From: JBBQZO01 sp038207625
GTDB lineage: Bacteria; Pseudomonadota; Gammaproteobacteria; Burkholderiales; Burkholderiaceae_D
Direction of reading: 5' to 3'
Assembly: GCA_038207625.1 (NCBI GenBank)
Contig: JBBQZO010000012.1
Location: forward strand, 1 to 64,000
Length of the DNA: 64,000 nt
Below, piece by piece: positions 15,742 through 25,169 of the stretch. The position numbers were made by a program, and so were the translations under genes. How positions within the stretch are numbered: position 1 is the stretch's first letter; every line of letters starts with the position of its first letter. The notes under the pieces were generated by a model. It was not told where the DNA came from, did not search any database, and saw only the letters and a program-made list of their open reading frames with translations.

Positions 15742-18700
15742 ATGGAAAATTTGTCTAAAACACAGTTGATGCGCTTGATCGTCAAACAACAGGAAAAAAT
15801 CTCCGGCATGCGCGTCGCGCCCGAGGCCAACGAGATTGCCATCATCGGCATGAGCTGTCGCCTGCCTGGCGGCAGCAACGATACCGAGCGCTTCTGGGAA
15901 GTGCTGGAAAAAGGCATCGACGCCGTCAGCGACGACACCTCGGCGCGCTGGTCGGCGCAGGACTATTTGGGCCCGCTCGACGCGCACGACAAGGCTTACA
16001 CAATGAGCGCCGGCTTGATCGACGATATCGACCAGTTCGATCCCTCGTTTTTCAATATTTCGCCGCGCGAAGCGCAGAGCATGGATCCGCAGCAACGCCT
16101 CGCGCTCGAAATGAGCTGGCGCGCGCTTGAGTCGGCCGGTATCGCGCCCGACGCGCTGGCCGGCAGCAAGACCGGGGTATTCATGGGGGTGGGCGACAAT
16201 GAATACATGCAGCGCTGCTATAGCACGGGCGCTAGCGAGAACTTCGGTCACGTCGTCAGCAGCAATGCGACCAACGTCATTTCCGGGCGCATTGCCTACA
16301 CCATGGACTTGCAGGGGCCATGCATGGCGATCGACACCGCCTGTTCCTCGTCGCTGGTGGCGGTCCACCTTGCGTGCCAGAGCTTGCGCAGCGGCGAAAG
16401 CCAGCTGGCCATCGCCGGCGGCGTCAACGTGCTGCTCGCCGGCGACACCTTTGTGGTGCTGTCCAAGGCCAATATGCTCTCGCCGACCGGACGTTGCAAG
16501 ACCTTCTCGGACGCGGCTGACGGCTATGTGCGGGCAGAAGGCTGCGCCGTGGTGATACTCAAGCGCCTGGCCGACGCGCGGCGCGACGGTGATCGCGTGC
16601 TCGCGGTCATCAAGGGTTCAGCCGTCAATCATGACGGGCGCAGCAGCAGCCTGACGGCGCCCAACGGTGCGGCGCAGGTGGCAGTGATCCGCGCGGCGCT
16701 CGACGCGGCCAACGTCGACCCGCAGCAGGTCAGCTATGTCGAGACGCACGGCACAGGAACCGGCCTGGGCGACCCGATCGAAGTGCAGTCGCTCGATGCC
16801 GTGTACGGGCCGTCGCACTCGGCTGCCATGCCGCTCTACCTTGGCGCCTTGAAGTCGAATATCGGCCACGCCGAATCTGCGTCGGGAATCGCCGCGTTGA
16901 TCAAGACGGTGCTGTGCCTGCAAAAGAAACAGATTCCAGCCAATCTCCATTGCGACTTGGTCAACCCGCGCATAGCCGCCGATTTCACGCGTTTGCATCT
17001 GCCAAGCACATTGGGCGCCTGGCCGGCCGGCGCTCCGGCGCTGGCCGGCGTGAGCTCGTTCGGCTTTAGCGGCACCAACGCCCACATGATCGTCGGCGCC
17101 GCCGAGCAGGACGCCGCCCTGCCGGTGACCCCGGCCGGCCAGTTGCTGCCGGTGCTGGTATCGGCCCGTAGCAAGGAGGCGCTGGCGCAGCTGCTCGATG
17201 AACACTACCGCTACCTGGGCGCCCACGCTGTCCCGCTCGAACAGTTTGCCAAGGCCTGCGCGCTCGGGCGCAGCACGTTCGAATATCGCGCCGGCTTTTG
17301 CGCGTCGAGTCGTGACGACGCCATGCGCCAGCTGCACGAACTGTCCACCAGCGCGCTGTCCGACTCGTTGCCAATGGGCAAGCTCGCCTTCCTGTTTTCC
17401 GGCCAGGGTTCACAATATCCGGAAATGGGCCGCCGGCTGTATGACAGCGATCCGCTGTTCCGCCAGTGCCTTGATCGGTGCTGCGCCTTGCTCGACGCGC
17501 ATCTGGAACAGCCTTTGATGTCGGTCATGTGGGATCCGCAGCGCGCCAGCCTCGACCAGACCGAATTCACCCAGCCGGCCCTGTTCGCGCTTGAGTACGC
17601 ACTCGCTTCGTTCTGGCTCAGCGTTGGCGTCGAGCCCGATTACGTCATGGGTCACAGCGTCGGTGAATTCGCTGCCGCCTGCATCGCCGGCGTGTTCAGT
17701 CTGGAGGACGCGTGCAAGCTCATTTGCGCACGCGGACGTTTGATGGCGAAGCTTGGCGAACCCGGCGCGATGCTGGCCGTGCTCGCGCCGGTCGAGACGA
17801 TCAGCAGCTTGCTTGCGACGTATGCGGACGTCTCGGTGGCGGCCCTGAACGGCCCATCGAGCCACGTCATCTCGGGCGGCGCCGCGTCGATCGGCGCGCT
17901 GGAACGTGGCTTGCTCGAACGCGGCATCGGCTGCCAGCTGCTCAAGGTCTCGCACGCGTTCCATTCGCCGCTGATGGCGCCGATGCTGGCCGAGTTCATG
18001 GCAATTGCCGAGCAGGTATGCTACGCCGAACCAGTGTATGGCTTCATTTCCAACGTGACCGGCAAGGCCGAAAGCGCGCTGATCGCCAATGCCGCCTATT
18101 GGCGTGAGCACGTCATGGCCACAGTCGATTTCCATGGGGGGATGAAGACCCTGGAGGCAGCGGGCGTGAGCGCGTATCTGGAGATCGGACCGAGCGCAAC
18201 CTTGCTGGGCATGGGGCGGCGCTGCGCCAGCCATGACGATGCGCTTTGGTTGCCGTCGATGCGCCAGGGCCAGTGCTGGGAAGCGCTGCTGCCAGCATTG
18301 GTGCAGTTGTACACGCGCGGCTGGAAGATCCGCTGGGCCCAGTTGTTCGACCAGGCGATCCCGATGGCGGCGATACCGGGACATCCGCTGCAAAATAGCC
18401 GTTTCTGGCTCGACGCGGGAACCCGCGCCGGTTCTCCCGTGCGCGCGCGCGTGGCCAGCGAGCCGCTGCTGGGAACGGCCTTGCCGCTGCCAAACGAGCA
18501 CGATCATCTGTTCATGGCGCAGTGGGTGATCGATTCTCCCGCCTATCTGGACCATCATCGGCTCTACCAGCAGGTCGTGGTGCCGGCTGCATCGCACGTG
18601 TCGATGATGCTGGCCGCGGCCGAGAAAGCGGTGCCGTCGGTGGCGTATGAGTTGCGCGACCTGGTGTTTCCGGAAGCGCTGACGCTGGGCGATACGGAAG

Positions 18701-21700
18701 AGGCCATGGTCCAGCTGTATCTGAAGCACGGCGCCGGGCGCGCCTACACACTGCAGCTCAAGCGCATCTCCGACCTGGCCACCGGGCATCGCCTGCACGC
18801 CGAAGGCAAACTGGAAGCGCTCGATGCCGCCCCTTCCGCCTCCGGGCAAGAGCTGGCGCAATGGCGCGCCCACCAGCAGCGCCACGACCGTCATTTCAGC
18901 GGCGCGTCGTTCTACCAGGATTTCTGGAAACTTGGCTACACGCTGGGCACCGCCTTCCGCTGGATCGAGGAGGGCTGGCAGAACGATATGACGGTATTGG
19001 TGCGCATGGCGGTGCCGGCGCTACCCGATGGCGCCAACGATTACGGCTTCTATCCGGGCCTGATTGACTCATGCTTCCAGCTGGTGGCCTGCTGCGCCAA
19101 TGGCGAGAAGACCAGTTTGGATTCGGGCAAGATCTACATTCCCTTCACGGTCGAACGGATCAGCTATGCCGGCCTGGGCGACAATACCCAGCCTTTGTGG
19201 TGTGTTGCGACGCTGCGCGAGAAGCCGACCGAACAGAGCGCCCGCGTGATTGGCGATATCGTCTTGTTTACCGAACAGGGGCGGGTGGTGGCGCGTATCA
19301 GCGGCTTCCAGGCCCGCGTCACCAACGAAGCGGGTTTGTTCCAGATGCTGGCGAAAAAGGGCGCCGCCGGCGCTCCCGCCTATGTCACCGAATGGCGCCG
19401 GGCCCAGCCCGAAGCGGCGCCGCGCCGCGCCGCTGAGCGCGCCGCGCCGTGGCTGGTGGTGGGCTCGCCAGCGCTGGCCGCCGATCTTGCCAATGGCGCG
19501 CAAAGCGCCTTGCATATCGATCCGCGCCAAGTCGGGCTGTCCTGCCAGGACGCGCTGAGCGTCAAGGCAGCGTGGCGCGACTGCCTCAAACGACTCGGTG
19601 ATCCAGTGGCGCTGGCCGGCGTCGTGTTTGAAGCCCGCTACGCCGGCGCCGAGCTGGCGCGCGAGTTGTTGCTGGTCAGCGCACTGAGCGGCGCGCTCGA
19701 CGACGATGGCAGGGACGTCGGGCACGGCTTGGTTTACCTGAACCGCGATGGCGCTGCGCTGTCGGCCGATACGCAGCTCGATCCGCACGCCGCCGCAATG
19801 GCGGCCTTGTTGGCGGTGCTGCGCAGCGAAGGCGCCGCCATGACACTGCGTTCGCTTTGCATCGATGGCGGACAGAGCGCTGCGTCGTTGCCCGAAGCGC
19901 TAGAGCTGGCACTGTCTTGCCGCGGCGAACAGCTCGCGCTGCGCGCCGACCTGTGCTATGCGCCCGTCCTGCTGCCGGCGCCGCCAAGGGTGGGCGCGCC
20001 ATTGGCGCAGGGGTGGTATGTCGTCAGCGGCGCGTTCCACGGCCTGGGCCTGGAAATCGCACGTCACCTGGCAGGCAGCGCCGCCAAGGGGCTGATCCTG
20101 CTCGGCCGCAGCGAGCCTTCGCCGGCGCTGATCGAATTCGCAGCGCAATGGGCCGGACAAGGCGTGCCGGTGCGCCTTGAGCGCATCGACGTCTGCGACG
20201 GCGTCGCGTTGGCCGCGTGGGCCGCCCGCCTGCACGCCGACGGCGTCGCCGTCACTGGTGTGGTGCATGCCGCCGGCGTGCTGCACGACCAGATGGCCGG
20301 TCAGCTCGACCTGGCGTCGATCGAGCGGGTGCTCGCACCCAAGGTTGCGGGCACGAAGCACCTGCTCGACGTGCTGGCCGATCACCCGCTCAAACACTTC
20401 ATCTGTTTCTCCTCGATGTCGGCGCTGCTAGGCACCAGCGGGCAGGCGGCGTATGCAGTTGCGAATGCGCACATGGACGCGACGATGCACCAGTTGCGCG
20501 CCGCGCGCGGCATCGGCATGAGCATCGCATGGGGCCCATGGTCCGAAGTGGGCATGGCCGCGCGCCTTGACGCGTCGGTGCAGCGCCACTATCAAAGCCG
20601 TGGCATCGACGCGTTCGACCTGGCACGCGGGATTGCCGCCTTCGCGGCAGTCGCAGCGTGGCCGCTGGCGCAGGTTGGCGTGATCGAGGTCGACTGGAAT
20701 GTGTATGGCAAGGGGCAGAAAACCCCCTTTCTGCTGAGCGAACTGTGCAGCGTCGCGACGCCACCGGCCGGTCTTGTCGAACTCGATCTGACCGGATTGA
20801 CTCAGCAACAGCGCCAGGCCCGTGTACGTGAAGCGACGACGGTGTTGCTCAAGCGCGCGCTGAACTACCAGGGTGCGCTGTCGAGCGACTCGGCCGAGTT
20901 GGCCAGCCTGGGGGTCGATTCGCTTATCGCGGTCGACCTGCGCAACAAGCTGCAAAAGAGCTTCGGCGCCAATGTTGCGATTGCCGACATGATGTCAGGC
21001 ATGACGCTGGCCGGCCTGGTGCGGGCGGTCGACGCCAGCCTGGGTGAACTGGCCAGCGACGATGAAGAGGTTGCGCTGGTTATCCGCGAACGCGATCGCC
21101 ACCAGCCGTTTCCGATCACCGACATGCAACAGGCGTATTGGATCGGCCGCACCGGCATCTTCGAGCTTGGCGGTATGTCGCTACACGGCTACCAGGAAAT
21201 CGAGAGCGCTACCTTCGACCTGCCGCGCTTTGGCGAAGCCTGGCGCCGCCTGGTGGCGCGCCACGACATGCTGCGCGCCTACATCCTGCCCAGCGGCGAA
21301 CAGATCGTCGTGCAGCATCCGGCGCCGTACCAGATCGCCGAACGTGATCTGCGCGGCCTGCCGGCCGACGACGTCGAACGCGCGCTGGCCGAAATCCGCG
21401 CCGACATGTCGCATCAGGTGCTGCCGCTCGACCGCGCTCCCGCCTTCGACCTGCGCGCCAGCCTGCTCGATGAGGGACGCATCCGCCTGCACATCAGCGT
21501 CGACGGCACCTACCTTGACTTCCGCAGCTTCCTGATCTTATTTCGCGAGTTGATCTTGCTCTACAAGGATCTCGACTGCACGCTGCAGCCGCTCGAAATG
21601 ACCTTCCGCGACTACGTGCTGACGTTGCTTGCGCAGGATGGCACCAAGGCTTTCCAGCGCAGCCTGGCCTACTGGAGCGAGCGCATCAAGACCATCGCCG

Positions 21701-24700
21701 GCGCGCCGGAACTGCCGCTGGCAAAGCATCCGGCGCAAGTGCGTAATCACCGTAGCAAGCGCTGGGAAAGCGGCTTGTCGGTGGTGCGCTGGGAGAAGTT
21801 CCGCGCCAGCATGCAGCAGCACGGACTGACCCAGGCCGCCGTACTGCTGGCGGTCTACGCCGAAGTGCTGGCCACCTGGAGCACCTCGTCGCGCTTTTGC
21901 ATCAATGTGCCTGTGTTTAACCGCCAGGGCTGGCATGCGGACGTCAATCACGTGCTTGGCAACTTCTCCTCGTTCGTACTGGTCGAGTGCGACTACACGC
22001 GTGAAATGAGTTTTGCCGACCGGGTGCGCGAAATCCAGCGTCAGATGATGGAAGGGCTGCAGCACCACCACATCAGCGGCGTGCAGATCCTGCGCATGAT
22101 CAACCAGGCGCGCGGCAAGATCTCGGCAGGCGCATATCCTTGCGTCTACACCAGCCTGCCGTCCGGTGTCGACGACTGGGATTCCTCGCTCAAATCGATG
22201 CTCACGCGCGAGCTCGGTGAAATCAAGTACACGATCAGCCAGACCCCGCAGGTGTGGATCGACGTGCACGTCTGGTATGAAAGCGGCGGACTCGATTTCA
22301 ACTGGGATGCGGTCGAAGAACTGTTCCCCGTTGGCATGATCGACGCCATGTTTGGCGCCTATTGCACGATGGTCGAGGCGCTCGCGGACGAGCCTTCATA
22401 TTGGGAGCGCAGCCGCATCGACCTGGTGCCGCCAGCGCAGGCGCGCCTGCTTGACGACGTCAACAGGACGGCCCGCGAAATCGGTACCGAGTTGTTGCAG
22501 GAAAAATTTTACGCGGCCGCCGATGCCTTCCCGGACCACCCGGCGGTGATCGACTGCGCGGGCGAAGTGTCCTACCGCGGCCTGCGCGCCAGCGCCAACC
22601 GGATCGCGCACTACCTGCGCAGTCAGGGCGCCGCCCGCAACGAGCTCGTTGCTGTCGCGATGGGCAAGGGCAGTGAGCAGATTGCAGCGGTGATGGGAAT
22701 CCTGATCGCCGGCGCGGCCTATCTGCCGGTCGACCTGGCGCAGCCGCAAAGCCGGATCGACTACCTGCTCAAGGATGGCCAGGTCAGGTTCGTGCTGACC
22801 GACGCCGGCAGCGCGGGCGCACGCCAGTGGCCAGAAGGCGTCAGGGCCGACAGCGTCGCGTCGATCGCGCTGCGCGAGTCGCGCGCCGACGACTTGGCGC
22901 CGCTGCAGTCGCAGACCGACCTGGCCTACGTGCTCTACACCTCAGGTTCGACCGGCAAGCCGAAAGGCGTGATGATCACGCACCGCAACGTGGTCAACAT
23001 GATCGAACACACCAACGGACATTTTGGCATCGGCCAGCACGACCGCGCCTTCAACATCACGGCGCTCAATCACGACTTGTCGGTCTACGACATCTTCGGC
23101 TGCCTGTCGGCAGGCGCGGCCATCGTGATGCCCGACGAGGACAAGCGGCGCGAGCCGGCGCATTGGCTGGCGCTGATGCAGGCGCATCGGGTCACCTTGT
23201 GGAATTCGGTGCCGGCGCTGATGGACATGTTGCTCGAGTCGATCGGCACACCGGCCGATGGCGCTGCGCCGGTCCTGCCGTCGCTGCGCGTGGTGATCCT
23301 CGGCGGCGATTGGGTGGCGCCGGCGCTGCCGGGGCGTATCAAACCGGTCGCGCCGAACGCGAGCCTGCTGAGCATCGGCGGGCCAACCGAGACGACCGTC
23401 TGGAACATCTGGCAGTGCATGGATGACGTGAACAGTGAGTCGGCCAGCATCCCCTACGGCAAGCCGATCAGCAACAGCCAGTATTTCATCCTCGGCCCGT
23501 CCGACAAACCTTGCCCGTTCTGGGTGATTGGCGAACTGTGCTGCGCGGGCGAGGGCCTGGCACAAGGCTACCTGAATGATGCCGACAATACCGCGCGCAG
23601 CTTTGTCGCACATCCGCTCAGTGGCGTACGGATGTATCGCACCGGAGACATGGGCCGTTACCTGCCCGATGGCACGATCGAGTTCATGGGACGCAAGGAT
23701 TTCCAGATGAAAATCCGGGGCCAGCGCATTGAGGCCGGCGAGATTGAACATGTCTTGCTCTCGCTTGACGGGGTCGACAATGCTGCCGTCGTCGATGTCG
23801 GCAGCGGACTGCAGAAGACCCTGGTGGCGCACGTGGCAATTGCCGGCAGCACCAAGAACATGGGACAGGCCAACAAGACTGCCGACTTCCTGTCGGAGGA
23901 TGAACAAGCCGGCATGCTGACGAGCCCGATCGATCGGCTCCAATTCACCCTTGCCGGGCACGGCCTGCGCCGCTTCGGGGAGCCGCTGGAACGGCGCTTG
24001 CTGGAACGGGGTGAGGCTGGACCGGAGCGCACGCAGTGCTATCTGCGGCGCCAGAGTTTCCGCCAGTTCGACGGTGTGCTCAAGCTGGCGCAGCTGGAAA
24101 AACTGCTGGCCTGCCTGTCGATCGAAACGCTCGACGGCCAAGTTTTGCCGAAATACCGTTATCCGTCCGCCGGCGGCTTGTACCCGGTCCAGACGTACCT
24201 GTACATCAAGCCCGATGCCGTCGCCGGCTTGGCGGGCGGCTACTACTACCATGACCCGGCCGCCAGCGCGCTGGTGCAGCTAAGTGGACCGAGCGACGTC
24301 AACGCGGGCCTGTACGCGGGCTACCTTCGGCCGCTGGCCGACGCGTCAGCGTTCAGCCTGTTCCTGGTCGCTGACATGGCCGCCATCGAGCCGATGTACG
24401 GCAAGGTGGCGCGCGATTTCTGCCTGATCGAGGCCGGCTACATGGGCCAGCTGCTGATGAGTGAAGGGGTGGGCGAGCTGCTTGGCCTGTGTCCGGTCGG
24501 CGGCCTGGTTGCCGACAGCCAGTTCAGGCAACTGTTGCAATTGGCGGACTCGCACACGGTGGTGCACAGCTTTACCGGCGGCGCGATCGCGCTGGAACAG
24601 ACCCGATACTGGCTCGAAAAGCCCAACAGCGGCGGCGATGGCGATCCGGTAGCGCTGACGCCCGAGCAGCGCATGCAGGAACACCTGCGCCAGTACGTGC

Positions 24701-25167
24701 CCGAGTATATGGTCCCGACCCGCTTTGTGTTGCACGAGCGGCTGCCGCTGACCGAGAACGGCAAGATCGACCGCAAGTTGCTGCGCGAGAGCGCCAGCGT
24801 GCCCGCATCGGGCGGGCTGACCGACGACTTCGCGGCGCCCGACACGCCCCTCGAACAGCGCTTCGCCGACATCTTGTGTCGCATCCTGAACTTGGCCCAA
24901 GTGAATGTCGAAGGGAATTTTTTCGAAATGGGCGCCAATTCCATCCATATGGTGAAGATTCAGAAGGGCATTGCGGAGGTCACCGGACGCGAACTGGCGG
25001 TCACCGACCTGTTCCGTTATCCAACCCTGCGCAGCCTGATCACCAATCTCTTCAGCGCCGATGAAGCTAAACCCGCTGTGAGCGCCAGCCGCGAACGCGC
25101 CGCGAAACGGGCCGCGGTCCGCCCGCGCGCCCGCTCGCGCCAGCTGACCGACATCGAGGAGATGTGA
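15742..25167 (+). CDS. Hybrid PKS-NRPS: KS-AT-DH-KR-ACP / Cy-A(Ox)-PCP
   Basis: This 3141-residue protein holds extension modules 2 and 3. KS: Cys201, His336, His376. AT: SGQGSQ near 555, Ser639 in GHSVGEF, and HAFHS near 738, which points to malonyl. DH: HRLYQQVVVP near 939 (Q for the usual G) and Asp1109 in DSCFQ. KR: FHGLGLE and Tyr1571/Asn1575. ACP: Ser1727 in LGVDSLIA. The Cy domain starts at FPITDMQQAYWIGR (about 1790), and D1921GTYLD1926 is the DxxxxD of heterocyclisation domains. A: YTSGSTGKPKGVM near 2396, GGPTETT near 2547, Lys3008 in NGKIDRK. An FMN oxidase of the McbC/SagB type (YPSAGGLYPVQ) is inserted at about 2705-2955, between A8 and A10. PCP: Ser3067 in GANSIHM. There is no thioesterase. 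A hand-read A-domain code of D-L-Y-N-I-G-I-V-W is closest to cysteine, so a thiazole is expected. ATG 15742 is chosen over TTG 15733. Confidence 0.93.
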   Translation: MENLSKTQLMRLIVKQQEKISGMRVAPEANEIAIIGMSCRLPGGSNDTERFWEVLEKGIDAVSDDTSARWSAQDYLGPLDAHDKAYTMSAGLIDDIDQFDPSFFNISPREAQSMDPQQRLALEMSWRALESAGIAPDALAGSKTGVFMGVGDNEYMQRCYSTGASENFGHVVSSNATNVISGRIAYTMDLQGPCMAIDTACSSSLVAVHLACQSLRSGESQLAIAGGVNVLLAGDTFVVLSKANMLSPTGRCKTFSDAADGYVRAEGCAVVILKRLADARRDGDRVLAVIKGSAVNHDGRSSSLTAPNGAAQVAVIRAALDAANVDPQQVSYVETHGTGTGLGDPIEVQSLDAVYGPSHSAAMPLYLGALKSNIGHAESASGIAALIKTVLCLQKKQIPANLHCDLVNPRIAADFTRLHLPSTLGAWPAGAPALAGVSSFGFSGTNAHMIVGAAEQDAALPVTPAGQLLPVLVSARSKEALAQLLDEHYRYLGAHAVPLEQFAKACALGRSTFEYRAGFCASSRDDAMRQLHELSTSALSDSLPMGKLAFLFSGQGSQYPEMGRRLYDSDPLFRQCLDRCCALLDAHLEQPLMSVMWDPQRASLDQTEFTQPALFALEYALASFWLSVGVEPDYVMGHSVGEFAAACIAGVFSLEDACKLICARGRLMAKLGEPGAMLAVLAPVETISSLLATYADVSVAALNGPSSHVISGGAASIGALERGLLERGIGCQLLKVSHAFHSPLMAPMLAEFMAIAEQVCYAEPVYGFISNVTGKAESALIANAAYWREHVMATVDFHGGMKTLEAAGVSAYLEIGPSATLLGMGRRCASHDDALWLPSMRQGQCWEALLPALVQLYTRGWKIRWAQLFDQAIPMAAIPGHPLQNSRFWLDAGTRAGSPVRARVASEPLLGTALPLPNEHDHLFMAQWVIDSPAYLDHHRLYQQVVVPAASHVSMMLAAAEKAVPSVAYELRDLVFPEALTLGDTEEAMVQLYLKHGAGRAYTLQLKRISDLATGHRLHAEGKLEALDAAPSASGQELAQWRAHQQRHDRHFSGASFYQDFWKLGYTLGTAFRWIEEGWQNDMTVLVRMAVPALPDGANDYGFYPGLIDSCFQLVACCANGEKTSLDSGKIYIPFTVERISYAGLGDNTQPLWCVATLREKPTEQSARVIGDIVLFTEQGRVVARISGFQARVTNEAGLFQMLAKKGAAGAPAYVTEWRRAQPEAAPRRAAERAAPWLVVGSPALAADLANGAQSALHIDPRQVGLSCQDALSVKAAWRDCLKRLGDPVALAGVVFEARYAGAELARELLLVSALSGALDDDGRDVGHGLVYLNRDGAALSADTQLDPHAAAMAALLAVLRSEGAAMTLRSLCIDGGQSAASLPEALELALSCRGEQLALRADLCYAPVLLPAPPRVGAPLAQGWYVVSGAFHGLGLEIARHLAGSAAKGLILLGRSEPSPALIEFAAQWAGQGVPVRLERIDVCDGVALAAWAARLHADGVAVTGVVHAAGVLHDQMAGQLDLASIERVLAPKVAGTKHLLDVLADHPLKHFICFSSMSALLGTSGQAAYAVANAHMDATMHQLRAARGIGMSIAWGPWSEVGMAARLDASVQRHYQSRGIDAFDLARGIAAFAAVAAWPLAQVGVIEVDWNVYGKGQKTPFLLSELCSVATPPAGLVELDLTGLTQQQRQARVREATTVLLKRALNYQGALSSDSAELASLGVDSLIAVDLRNKLQKSFGANVAIADMMSGMTLAGLVRAVDASLGELASDDEEVALVIRERDRHQPFPITDMQQAYWIGRTGIFELGGMSLHGYQEIESATFDLPRFGEAWRRLVARHDMLRAYILPSGEQIVVQHPAPYQIAERDLRGLPADDVERALAEIRADMSHQVLPLDRAPAFDLRASLLDEGRIRLHISVDGTYLDFRSFLILFRELILLYKDLDCTLQPLEMTFRDYVLTLLAQDGTKAFQRSLAYWSERIKTIAGAPELPLAKHPAQVRNHRSKRWESGLSVVRWEKFRASMQQHGLTQAAVLLAVYAEVLATWSTSSRFCINVPVFNRQGWHADVNHVLGNFSSFVLVECDYTREMSFADRVREIQRQMMEGLQHHHISGVQILRMINQARGKISAGAYPCVYTSLPSGVDDWDSSLKSMLTRELGEIKYTISQTPQVWIDVHVWYESGGLDFNWDAVEELFPVGMIDAMFGAYCTMVEALADEPSYWERSRIDLVPPAQARLLDDVNRTAREIGTELLQEKFYAAADAFPDHPAVIDCAGEVSYRGLRASANRIAHYLRSQGAARNELVAVAMGKGSEQIAAVMGILIAGAAYLPVDLAQPQSRIDYLLKDGQVRFVLTDAGSAGARQWPEGVRADSVASIALRESRADDLAPLQSQTDLAYVLYTSGSTGKPKGVMITHRNVVNMIEHTNGHFGIGQHDRAFNITALNHDLSVYDIFGCLSAGAAIVMPDEDKRREPAHWLALMQAHRVTLWNSVPALMDMLLESIGTPADGAAPVLPSLRVVILGGDWVAPALPGRIKPVAPNASLLSIGGPTETTVWNIWQCMDDVNSESASIPYGKPISNSQYFILGPSDKPCPFWVIGELCCAGEGLAQGYLNDADNTARSFVAHPLSGVRMYRTGDMGRYLPDGTIEFMGRKDFQMKIRGQRIEAGEIEHVLLSLDGVDNAAVVDVGSGLQKTLVAHVAIAGSTKNMGQANKTADFLSEDEQAGMLTSPIDRLQFTLAGHGLRRFGEPLERRLLERGEAGPERTQCYLRRQSFRQFDGVLKLAQLEKLLACLSIETLDGQVLPKYRYPSAGGLYPVQTYLYIKPDAVAGLAGGYYYHDPAASALVQLSGPSDVNAGLYAGYLRPLADASAFSLFLVADMAAIEPMYGKVARDFCLIEAGYMGQLLMSEGVGELLGLCPVGGLVADSQFRQLLQLADSHTVVHSFTGGAIALEQTRYWLEKPNSGGDGDPVALTPEQRMQEHLRQYVPEYMVPTRFVLHERLPLTENGKIDRKLLRESASVPASGGLTDDFAAPDTPLEQRFADILCRILNLAQVNVEGNFFEMGANSIHMVKIQKGIAEVTGRELAVTDLFRYPTLRSLITNLFSADEAKPAVSASRERAAKRAAVRPRARSRQLTDIEEM

Positions 25168-25169
25168 GC

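Noticed and set aside
14947..16368. 473-codon minus-strand frame over the PKS genes
   Set aside because: Shadow of the KR/ACP and KS coding sequence; no recognisable motifs and crosses two real genes.
24780..25167. Possible thioesterase at the end of the hybrid PKS-NRPS
   Set aside because: The sequence after the A domain is a PCP (GANSIHM) followed by an Arg-rich tail; no GxSxG or hydrolase fold.
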